Below, one piece after another: positions 49,142 to 59,750 of a stretch of 64,000 nt of DNA. This DNA comes from Druceiella hillmani. Taxonomy: Eukaryota; Arthropoda; Insecta; Lepidoptera; Hepialidae. Position 1 is the first letter of the stretch. Every line of letters begins with the position of its first letter. Both the position numbers and the translations under genes were made by a program. The notes under the pieces are model-generated. The model saw only the letters and a program-made list of their open reading frames with translations, was not told the DNA's origin and did no database searches. The stretch spans positions 8,567,501 through 8,631,500 of the forward strand of contig JAYKKI010000066.1 of the NCBI GenBank assembly GCA_039881145.1, in the 5' to 3' direction.

Positions 49142-49255
49142 ATTCACAATTAAATAAAACTACGTGATGTAGTATTATTTCTACTTTCTTTAAGTTATTT
49201 ACCTCGACCTAGGTTTCATTGTATTACAACATCTTCGGGTGGGCTATTAGCAAAA
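49142..49255 (-). mobile_element. Single arm of the Penelope terminal repeat (copy G)
   Basis: Runs from 'attcacaattaaataaaac' to 'ggtgggctattagcaaaata'. The hammerhead-like core on the minus strand (49201-49243) is damaged: CCGAAGA replaces CTGAAGA and stem I is mutated. No matching second arm or clean target duplication was found. Confidence 0.7.
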
Positions 49256-49640
49256 TATTTATAAAGATATTGAAGGAGGAAATGTGAGTAGATGTACCAG
49301 AAAGGGTAGACTGGCCTCTGGTACTGATACGGGGTAAGGGGTTAACGTGAAATGATTCTTGTTTAAAAAAAAATTATTATTATTACTATAAATAATTATA
49401 GAAAAGGTATAGGAAATTTGCGCGTCATTCATTGTCTAGTAGTTTTCATAATAAGATATTTTTTCCGGAAAAAGCCATCATCAACAGCAAGGTGGAAATA
49501 TAATAAACTGATATCATGTTTTATTCATATTATCAGATCAGTCATTCAAAATAAGGCTACGCAAAAACGTGGTTATGATGCGTTAATTGATAGAATGTAT
49601 AAACGTATAAAGAAAATTTTAAAAGTATTAAAGAATAAAT
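49256..49640 (+). other. Inverted L11 fragment and an unmatched stretch
   Basis: 49275-49340 is the reverse complement of block L11 (accagaggccacacttcc region, 33575-33605), placed 300 bp before the direct-orientation L11 at 49650. The intervening 49345-49640 has no partner elsewhere in the window. It holds a 74-codon frame (49418-49642) with a very basic C-terminus (KRIKKILKVLKNK) that I do not recognise. It is not convincing as a gene, having no neighbours, start context or family. Confidence 0.4.
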
Positions 49641-50942
49641 GATCCTGTAAAATTTTTCTGCGCTTTATCTGTGATTATTCACAGAAATACGAGTAATATT
49701 AAATATTGTTTGAACCAGAAGTCATTTCGAGTTAACTCCGTACCAGAGACCAGTCCGTTTGGCATATTCGCTGCTCAAATTTCTCTCTTCAATATCCATA
49801 TCAAATTTATTGATTTTTACTAAGAGTAGGATACTTGGAAACACGAAGACAAATATAATTAACAATGCAAAAGAAAGTCATGCTGTATGCGGAATACCAT
49901 GTATTTAGAAAATTATAATCTGGCTGAATTTGATGTTTCTGAAAACCTATATCAAGGAAGAGGTATATAAAATGTCGACATTTTTAATGTACAGACTGTG
50001 CCTTTTACACACATATTTATATTAATACAGTTTATTGTTAACCATTTAATAACTTTCATCTCCCAATATAGGGACAAGATGCTTTTGCACTTAGATCAAT
50101 TTTGCTAATCTAATGTTGCTTATTTATTCATGGAAACTAATTATGCAAAAAAGATAGAGAAAGAAATCAGGTTCAAAGTGAAAGTTGCAATTATTTTTTT
50201 ATTATTAAAAATGATTCAGGCGTCAAATCAAAATTCGTTAAGAAGCTTTTTTCCTAAATTTGGTCTTGAATTATGAAAATAAAACAAAAAACCTTATAAA
50301 AATATACGCATCATTAAAATCTGTGTAAATATTATAAACTGAGAGATATTAGCAAAAATTATACGAGAACTGCATTAAATTTATAAGGTTTTTACATGGA
50401 AAAAAAAATAATATTCCTGATAAGATTACTCCTGGGTTTATCTGTAATAGTCATGTTTCTATAAAGCCACTTGACCTAGAAATATAAAATTTGGCTTGGT
50501 AGTAAAATTTATTAACGTTCACATATCTCAATAATACTTAAAATTTATATTCTAATATTAAAACAAAATTAATGGAAATATTAGAAGGGTGGGGGATTGA
50601 CTGAAATGAAGTTTTGGGAAAAAATTTTAAGTTCCATTTATAGCGCGAATCGTTTAAAAGAGCTAGTAAAAAGGATTTGAAAAATATTTTTCATATCCTT
50701 TTATTTTTATTTTCGTAATTTTAAGTGGTATATCATCAGAAATATATCAAAAATTATCAAACAATTTGTTTTGCCCTTCTCATTTCTGAATGTATTCAAC
50801 TTTAAATTATGGTCCAAAGAAAATTATATTTATGGTTCTAAATGTCATTGTTTTTGAGGTGTTTGCTGTAATGTGTAATTATGTAGAAAACTAATTAATG
50901 TTTATTGAGCTAGGAAAGTTTTATGTTAAACTGCCTGATAAG

Positions 50943-50969
50943 CATCATCATCATCATCATCATCATCAT
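50943..50969. repeat. (CAT)9 microsatellite
   Basis: Nine CAT units at the 5' end of the putative Helitron. Confidence 0.95.
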
Positions 50970-51376
50970 ATATATTAATACGCTAAGGTTAAGATGTTAC
51001 ACTCACTTTTTAGAAAAAACCTCACAACTATTCCACATAAATTATATATCATTTTATAGATAATTGCTTGCTCTACCGGCATCCACAACTAAACAATTTA
51101 TTATTGCTATTGTTTTTGCAAATTAATTAATTATTAAAATTATATACACAAAACAGCAATGCTGCCATCTAACGGCTCAAAGTCAATATGATTGACGGTC
51201 GGTAAAATTTTTGTTTAATTTCAAATCCACTCACGTATAAATAAAGTGGCGCTTTAGCTCAAAGCTTTTGATACTTGCGCCTCTATATGTCAATTTTAGT
51301 AAAATATTTGTTTTATCTGTCATCTGAGCTTCATAATGGAATAAATAATGCGAAGACTTCGCACGGGTCATGCTAG
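50945..51376 (+). mobile_element. Non-autonomous Helitron, 432 bp
   Basis: The 5' end is TC, directly after a host A (50944). The 3' end is CTAG (51373-51376), directly before a host T (51377), so it sits between A and T without target duplication. Ten bases upstream of CTAG is the hairpin GCGAAGACTTCGC (51350-51362), the standard Helitron 3' signature. Homologous unit copies near 34670 and 40850 pass from the left flank to the right flank with no insertion. It has no RepHel coding capacity and must rely on another element. Confidence 0.7.
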
Positions 51377-51683
51377 TTTAAAATAATGTCACTAAACGAG
51401 ATACGGAATCCTCGATACGCAACCTACGTTTGCATTTCCCCGGATTTTTAATATTTTTTGTTGTATTTTTGCTATTCATGTTTAGAGTTTTAAATAGTAA
51501 TATAGTTAACATTATTATTTATAAATATTGACAATACGTGGCAAACTATGTTTCTTTTGGTTGGACATTTTTTTTTTATTAAGTTGAATATTTTTTTTAA
51601 TATAATTACTGTATATAAGGCAAGCAAATTTAAATCACTCTTGATCGATTTAGCGGCATAACACATCATTTTATTCGAAACTC

Positions 51684-52030
51684 CTTTAGGTCTTCTCATA
51701 AAATCCGTTTTATTTTCTTTTCATAATTAAATTAGTTTAAAGCGTTGTTTAACGGTAGATAGATTGAGAACGGATAATAAAAGAAAAAATGTAATTTAAT
51801 AAGCAAACATTGCCGGCTGGTTCGCGGCTCGAGTATGCACAAGTGGGTGCGGCGGAATGCGAGTGACACCTTGACCCGATCGTCTTTGACGATTCACTCA
51901 ACAATGATCACTTTCTTACATTAATTCCTGCTGTTTGTTATCCCGCTATACATATGTACAAGTGGCCCAATATGAAGAACCATTTGTCGTCTAAATATGG
52001 ATAAGCTACATGCCACATATTCAATACCTA
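51684..52030 (+). repeat. GC-richer conserved block, copy 4
   Basis: Counterpart of 11219-11590 with 'gcgagtgacaccttgacccg', 'gatcactttcttacatt' and 'aatatgaagaaccattt'. Confidence 0.7.
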
Positions 52031-53390
52031 TGGGAAAGAAACAACTATTTGAATGAGTATTTTCATGACAGCATATTTCATGAGATTATAACCTAAATCT
52101 TTCTTACGTAACAAAGAAAAAAAAATGTTTTTGAATGCATCTTCCAAAAAAACCATATTACAATGGATTATAATTTAAAATTCAACTGTATTGGCAACAT
52201 GGTATTTTTTATTTAGCATATTTCATAGATCACAAAAATAAGCACTTTTGAATTCCTAAACAGGATGAGAAGACTTGAGCGATATATACCTGCACAGACG
52301 TTAGATTCCTAACCATACATGCTATTAGAGTTAGTAGAAACTGAAACTTAAGTAGCTGAAATTAAAAAAACTTGCTGAGTTATGTTATTAATGAGCGACT
52401 ATATTTTATTAATTCGACTGACTTTCTAATGTATATGTATCTCTGTAACTACTAACTCGATCATGGATGAAACTTCTGCATATTTCATATTTAATAATCG
52501 GTTATTCATATTGGTAATCGGTAAAAAAGAAAATAATGTTACATACGAGTGGAGCTCAAACTCTGGGGGTTCCGTACGCTATTAAAAAATCTTACATATA
52601 TTATTTTTTAACAACAAAAATATATAATAATAGGCAATATATTATCGTTCATGGGCGTAAAAACATGATGCCTTTTTAAGAAATTGTAAGATTTAGAGTA
52701 ATAAATATAGTCTTTTACTCAAGTTTTACGAAGCCTGTATTTTTAATTACTTTTAACTTAATAGTTTCGAAAATGAAGGGGCGGTATAATTGTCTGTTTT
52801 TGCACATATTTTGTAATATCTTTTTAAATAATAATATTTATAATAAGTTAAGAAAAAAATAAACATTTTTAGAAGAAAATTCAAAGACTTTTATTTACGT
52901 TTTTATTAAACTATTAATTAAAAATATAAAGAAAATTAGTGGGTCAAAAATATGTATTACTATCAGAAATATAAAGTTTCTGGTCGCATTTTTTCTGTGA
53001 TTACTGGCTGTGATTACAGAAGAATGTAAATATACTGCTAATTGTACGTTTCACAGGCATAAAAACGTGGTGTACATTTAAAAAAGTTGTTATGTTTGGA
53101 ATTATCGCTGTAGTTTTTCTACTATCTGTACATAGGCTTCGAATAATCCACATATTTTTTTGCGTATTTTTTAATAAACCTCTGAAGATATAATATATAC
53201 CTGTATTTTTAAAAAAATTCTTGAAACCTTTATAACCAAAATGTATCCCACATCATATGCGAGATCAGAAAACAATTGTTGAGCTCTTAATTTGCACTCA
53301 CCCACCCTAAGATATTTTTGACTTAATATGTTTTATTACTATTACATATTTCAGGTTTCTATGTCAAACGGTTACTGCGTAACACGGCTC
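52031..53390 (+). repeat. Macro-unit L15-L16 interval, no gene
   Basis: Aligns by eye with 11600-13200 (shared 'tcctaaacaggat', 'gtacgtttcacaggcataaa', 'attatcgctgtagtttttct'). Nothing else recognisable. Confidence 0.55.
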
Positions 53391-53460
53391 TGATGGACGT
53401 TGATACTTGAAGGATTTCGTAAGGGTTCCACTTTTACTTTAGAGATAAAAAACCGTAACT
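53391..53460 (+). repeat. Dispersed-repeat tail motif
   Basis: 'ttcgtaagggttccactttt' then 'actttagagataaaaaaccg'. Confidence 0.5.
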
Positions 53461-53794
53461 CAGTGGCAGCTGTTTAGTTTAATACTCTAAAACAATCTTA
53501 ACTTCTGAATTTATTAACACAAGACTTGTAAATTTACCAATTAATTCCCCACAGAAAGTAAACATGGCGATGCAAGTTTCTAATATTTTACAACTTTAAT
53601 TACGACACATATTGTATAGAAATGCATGGAATATGTTTGGACACGTATGTTAAAGAAAATATTATTTTTAAAATACTAATACCAAAATATTTAAAGCTTG
53701 AATATATTTAACGTTAATTTTGTAGAAATTCATTATTCACAATTAAATGAAACAACGTGATGTAGTATTATTTCTACTCTCTTTAATTTCTTTA

Positions 53795-53835
53795 CCACGA
53801 CCTAGGTTTCGTTGTATTACAACATCTTCAGGTGG
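53795..53835 (-). ncRNA. Hammerhead-ribozyme-like motif, element H
   Basis: On the minus strand every core block is intact and identical to copy D: CCAC, CTGAAGA, T, GTTGT/ACAAC with AAT loop, GAAA, CCTAGG, TC, GTGG. Confidence 0.65.
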
Positions 53836-53836
53836 G

Positions 53837-53837
<1 letters not shown>

Positions 53838-53898
<61 letters not shown>
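53838..53898. repeat. (TA)n microsatellite, ~60 bp
   Basis: Alternating TA joined directly to the Penelope repeat arm. Confidence 0.95.
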
Positions 53899-53901
<3 letters not shown>

Positions 53902-53952
53902 AGCTTTAAATATTAGCCACGATTTATCGTTGCTAATAATTAAAGCTCTTTA
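53897..53952. repeat. Palindrome, 27-bp arms with two mismatches, 2-nt loop
   Basis: Arms 53897-53923 and 53926-53952 (outer part TAAAGAGCTTTAA). It spans the right end of element H and host flank. Confidence 0.85.
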
Positions 53953-55966
53953 GCCACAAATGCTTTAGAATATTAAAATTTAACAACCTATTCATTCATT
54001 GCTGTTTGCTTTATTATCGACTAGTGCGCAGGTCTCGGGTTTTGACAATATAAGTAATTTTAACTTTTTTCAATCTTTAATCACCTCCAAAAATTATTAA
54101 ATCTTTTGAAATGTTTGTAATAAACTAAAACTACATGGGTCTCCATCCGTTAAGAATTGCGATACACTACGGGTCGCAATTCTTAATCGAATTTAGTGAT
54201 TCCTTTTTAACGGTTTGTTGACCGCAATAATATTTTTTACAAAAAATTAACGGACTTGAAATGTGTATGGAATGAGAAGCGCACTAAAACATATAAAAAA
54301 ATACTAATACTCAGTTGGAACTTTGGCGGTAATGTAGTTACCGAACATAAACATATTTACAAAGTATTGCTACTGCTTCCAAATAAAAATGGGTCCTACA
54401 TTTCACCTGTTTTTTATTTTTTTTTAAATTTTTACTTTTCCTTAGAATTATCTGTTCAATAACAAATTTAAAACACTGATTGTTTTGGTTTTACCCAGGA
54501 ATTAAAAAAAATGTGTTTAATTCTTCTTAACGTTTTTTCTTATTCAGATGTTTGTATAAACAACGAAGCGTTCGCTTTCAATTACTTGAGCGAGTGTCTT
54601 TTTTCGTTCTCTTTTTATTGTTAGACTGCTACACCCATGTCTAATTTCCATACTTAAGTGTAAGCAGTAGTACATCTAAACGCGCCGCCTTTGACATGTT
54701 TTTAGTTTGTTTTGGCTTGAGAATAAGTTGTTTAATGGGTCTGATGTTTCTAACGCGGAATACTTTTTGAATGGAAATAATTTTGCCAGCGTGCTAGCCT
54801 GGTGATATAGACAGACTTAGCGTAGAGGCATTTCAAAAAATAAGTGAGCTTGCTTTTTATCCAGCCTGTGTCGGAAATATGTTTTTCTATGTGTCATTTC
54901 AAAGTCATAAAGGCTGTCATTTATTTGAAATCGCTTACGTAAGTACATTACGATTAAAACTGGTTTTATGGTTAAGTGTAAAAACGCTACGTTTGACTTT
55001 AGCTTTCGATGTCTTTTTATCTCTAGACTATTTTGTACCTAGAAAAGATCAATACACAGTGATAGAGGATGGAAATATTTCTCTATCCTAACACATTTTT
55101 TTTCTTTTTTCCTACGCATTGATGAATTGATACACACCCTTATATACTATTATATTCATCCTAATTAAATTATCTCCATTTTTTATTACTTGTTATACAG
55201 ATTATCTTATTCCTAGATTCTCAACGTGAGGTATATGGCCTTGGACATCGGTCTAAAATTTCTTTTAATTCACTTATCTCCGGACGTAATAACTTCTTAA
55301 CCATTCTCTCGGTGATTATATTGTAAAATTGTTGAATAGGTTGAACCGTAATAGTCAGAACGCCCCGTCATTTCAGGTATTGAATTTTGGACCGAAAAAC
55401 AAATTTTTGTTACTCCAATTCGAAACATTCCTTCCATGACTTTTCCTCCTAAATCGTGACCTTCTCTTTTATTCTTGTCACCATAAAATATATATGTCTG
55501 TTTGAATATAGGTGATGTTATTTCTTTCTTCCATATTTTTTTAATAATATTTATTATTCGTTATTTTCATCAGCTTGAGAATTTATTCGCTATTGCGATT
55601 TTCTGCAGTTGTGATCACGATCTATTGCAGTCATCGAATACACATAATATATTTTGTTACTTGGTCATCTGGTTGGCTATATGAGATTGCTTCTGTAACA
55701 CCAATTTTCAATACGAAATCACATGTTAAAGAAAATTAATATCAAATGTAATCTATTTTTACAATTTATTTTCTTAAATTTATATTTACTCTAAAACTGC
55801 TCGGTAATTTCCTTCGATTAACTCTTTTAAGTCTTACTGTTTTTATTCAGCACTATTGAGATATGCCAGTAATTATTCGGTTCCAATATCAGAGTAAATA
55901 AAAATGCTGATTAAAGATTTTAAACGGAATTACGCTAATTACTAATTCTTGAAATTATGGAAGAGT

Positions 55967-56062
55967 AATAAACAAGCGTTAATATTTATAGTTCTAGTCA
56001 ATGTAATAAACAAGCGTTAGAGTCAATGTAATAAACAAGCGTTAATATTTATAGTTCTAATG
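55967..56062 (+). repeat. Short tandem duplication, aataaacaagcgtta units
   Basis: 'aataaacaagcgtta' occurs three times, the first and last followed by 'atatttatagttcta'. Period about 30-50 bp. Confidence 0.85.
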
Positions 56063-58089
56063 TTAATTTTTCTAGAACTTTGTAATGGAAGTCTAAGTGT
56101 AACAAAAAATATATCTCGGTGGTGTAAAGTAACATTTTTCCTGCACATTTTGTCCTACTTTCGCCTGCCCCTATCGCCATATTCGATTTATTTGTAATCT
56201 GCACACTAAAATGCGACTACTAAGGGTATTATCGGGCCAGCGGTAGTTCCCGAAGCACATATTCTGCTCATTCTAATAATTCTGACCGATTTAATACTTG
56301 CAGTTCCTGGTAAAAGGTCATTTGAATCGATTTGTGATAAATGTACTTTTCTCGTGGGCAACTATTTCATATGTCGTTCAGAGTGTGAATTCCAGGAAAC
56401 TGTGAGATACTCTAAAAAACATAAAAAAATTAAAAAAGAACCAAAAATAAAGAAGTGTATATTAAAAACGTGAAATTATCAGAAAATTAATAGAAAAGAG
56501 GTTAAAAGTCTAAAATATATATCCACTTATGCACTATTTTTATCCACGTGCATGAAGACACGTGAAATTAATATTCGGTGAAAATTATTACATAAATGAA
56601 ATATTAGATATATGAAATATACGTTTAGGGTGATAATACCATCAGCAGTAAAATTTTGCAGTTTTGCATCTTACAGCCAATAAAATTAGGATTTGAGTAT
56701 GTATATATGTATCACGATGGGAAGCCAAATATTATGTATAATTCAACACCTTATAAAACCTCACCTAGAATTGACACGAGAGAGTAAAATAAAGAGCCTA
56801 AGAAGCTGTGTATAATATAGCAAAAAGTGGGAGTGGCTTAAAGGGTTCCAAGAAATTCTCTGTTTTCTCTTACCCATTTCGATTATGTGTTACGATATGA
56901 TAAATTATTATACATGGTAAAAAATTAACAACGATTTTAAATACATAAACTTTCATTCTCTTTTCTCGTATTGGTCATCGTATCAAATGTGCTAATGCGT
57001 CAAAATCTATGTTACCATTCATCTCTAGCAGTAGTTCTCCAAATGCACTCCTATGGGGAACACTCATGACTCTCTTGACCTATCAATCTCATCGGTATTT
57101 TCCACGTTGTGTAGTATCTTCGATATTGCCACAAGGTGTTTAATATTGTCACTGCTAAGCCAGGATACGTGTTCGAATAATTTGATTATGTGATTTTGCA
57201 TAATATTGGAAAAAACTTTGTGTGATATCAAGTTCTTGGAGAATTAATTCATTAGTTCAAAACTCAGCCATGACACTTCAAACATTTTTAATTGCAAAAA
57301 AAAAATAATAGAAATAAGAAGAAATTGATGATTTTTGACTGTTCCAAAGATAACTTCTCCAAAGTCACAGAAATAGGGAATACGAGGTAGTTAAATATTA
57401 TGCCTATTCAGGGGCAGTAATTTCTATTAATGTACTGATGTTTTACTTAGTCTACTATGTACAAGTTGAAGAAGACGAGTAACATAAGAAACATTTTGAA
57501 AATCTAACAAATTCAAACATTAGTGTTTCTCATTTTCTTATATCCGACAGAGACGTGCACCTAACGCGAATGTGCAAGAAAATAGATAGACTTCCCAAAA
57601 AAGTCAATACAGTTAGTTCTGTTAACGATTTTCTTAAAAATGTATAAGGGATGGTTAAGTGTAACATAAAATATATCTCAATGGTGTAAATTAAAATTTT
57701 GCCAGCACATTTTGTCTATCCTACCCCGATGCCTATTAGCATACTCTATTCACGGAGAATCTCCTCGGTGGGATGCGGCTGCCGAGAGCAATGTCGGACC
57801 AGAGGGCGATGTCAAAGCACATATTCCGCTCATTCCAATGATTCTGATCGGTCGACTGCTGGTTTTCAATTTCAAATAGTTGTAGTTCCTAATAAAGTTT
57901 GCTTTGAATTGATATGAGATAGAAGTTCTTGTTTCTTAAGATACAATTTTTTAGTTCGTCCGGAGTACGAGTTCTAGAAAACAATTAGTTACTTCAAAAA
58001 ACTTAAAAAATTAGAAAAGAGAAAGAAAATAAAGTAGCGTTAAACAAGAATACGAAAGAATTAAAACAGAAGTAGAAAGAATATGACGT

Positions 58090-58093
<4 letters not shown>
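56030..58093 (+). repeat. Internally duplicated macro-unit segment Q-R-P-L20-Q-R
   Basis: Q and R (56040-56530) recur at 57605-58090 after P and L20 (56570-57240). Copy 1 of the unit has P-L20-Q-R only once (17240-18800). The two Q blocks share 'cacattttgtc', 'aagcacatattc(t/c)gctcatt' and 'gtagttcc'. The first R block lacks a TA tract and the second ends in one. No gene. Confidence 0.65.
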
Positions 58094-58144
<51 letters not shown>

Positions 58145-58145
58145 G

Positions 58146-58191
<46 letters not shown>
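58094..58191. repeat. (TA)n microsatellite ending in (TG)n
   Basis: TA runs with two TG interruptions, ending GTGTGTGT. Confidence 0.95.
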
Positions 58192-58192
<1 letters not shown>

Positions 58193-59564
58193 TTAAAAAT
58201 TAACCTATTTCCTTAATCCACGTGTGTGAAGTGGCGAACACATGATAGCTTAAAATAATTGCAAAAATTAATTTTGGTTAAAAATATTCAGTGAAAGAAT
58301 ATTTCGTGCTACAACAAAAGAATCAAAGAATATTATAAAATATATAGAACAATTTTATTTTATGTCTGATATTAATAAAATCAAACATCAATTGCATAAA
58401 AATCATCGTTAACAATTACTTGTCGCCAGTATGTATGTACAAATGAATTTCCGCCCTTGCGGAAATCTGTTGAAATTTCGACTGAAAAAGTGGACAAGTT
58501 TTTTCGTAAACAATTTTATAACGAGCGAAATTGATCATATTAGTATATCAGGAAAATAAGGACGCCGAAAGACAATATAATACCTTAGTTGAACATCTCG
58601 CTACGAGTGTATATATACAGTTTCTGCATTTTCTGTGCATTTACAAGTTCTTTTGCTTTTAGGCAAATTTATGAAACGCTTTAGAAAGTTTTACAGAATT
58701 CTCTACAAAATAAATTATCTATAATGATATCAATATTACAACATCGTAATTAATAATTTAAGTAAAAACAAAACATAATATTAATTATCGCCATACAATT
58801 TTGGTTTTGTAAACGGTGGTATGAGGTATGTAGTTTGGTATAGATGACAGTATATTTGCATATCATTTTTGTTAATCCAATGGATTCATAGTGTCCATAG
58901 AAGAAGCTAATTTGTGTCCTAAATCGCTATGCTTATTTTCTATGTTACTTTACCACAATTAATACAAGTGGTTAAAATTTTACATCGATCTTATTTACTT
59001 GTTATTACTCACATCATCTTTCGTAAAGAAACGTCGTAATTTGTGGCAAATATTTTAGCATATTAGTCGAATTACATTATGTTTTCACAAAAGCAGGGTA
59101 GGCATGACAAGATAATACTTTGTTACAAATTAGTTTTCATAACGCATCTCTTTATCTCACGAGGGTTAAGAGGGTTAAGTAGGAAATGGTATGAAAATTG
59201 GCCAATCTTTTTCCAAATTTACGGTAAGTAATTAATGTGAAAATCGCGGAAAAAAACACAATTATTCCTGATATTATTGACAATAATTAATATATTAATA
59301 TCCCATATCCGTCCTTGAGTTTTAAGCAACTTTGATAATCCTTTTGTTATGAAAGACTAAAATAATTGAACATTTCATCTTCACTGATTATGCAATGAAA
59401 AAGTTCCACCAGCAACAAATAATTAAAAACTATATATCTTAATATTTTATATAATTCCCTATTATTATCTACCTTAAAGTTTTTCCAAACCAAAAGAAAA
59501 TGTGTAACAGGCTGTTACATATTTTTTTCTTCTTGCCCTTTCAATTATTCAAAAGCTTCAAAAC

Positions 59565-59750
59565 AAATTAGCGCGTGACGAGTGCCCGAGGGAAACAAGT
59601 AAGGACATCAATGCAGCAGCTACGTGAATAGGGCGACGAGAATGCCGTGAATGGATGAGACGGTGAAATGGCATCGTTAGTTCGGTCTGGTCGTATTTTT
59701 TTGCCAAACGTAACACAATGACGTTTTCGTCTCTTTTTCTAATAACAATT
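59565..59750 (+). repeat. Conserved block L22, copy 2
   Basis: Indel-free partner of 20515-20700. See that entry. Confidence 0.6.

Larger units (their letters stand above)
53686..53946 (-). mobile_element. Penelope-repeat element H with TA tract, 12-bp imperfect TSD
   Basis: Begins TTGAATATATTTAACG at 53698 with a complete outer arm and an intact minus-strand hammerhead-like core (53795-53835). At 'ggtgggatatta' it runs into a TA tract (53838-53898) instead of a returning arm. Candidate target duplications AATATTTAAAGC (53686-53697) and AATAATTAAAGC (53935-53946) differ at one base. The right boundary overlaps a palindrome and is less certain than in the other elements. Confidence 0.65.
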
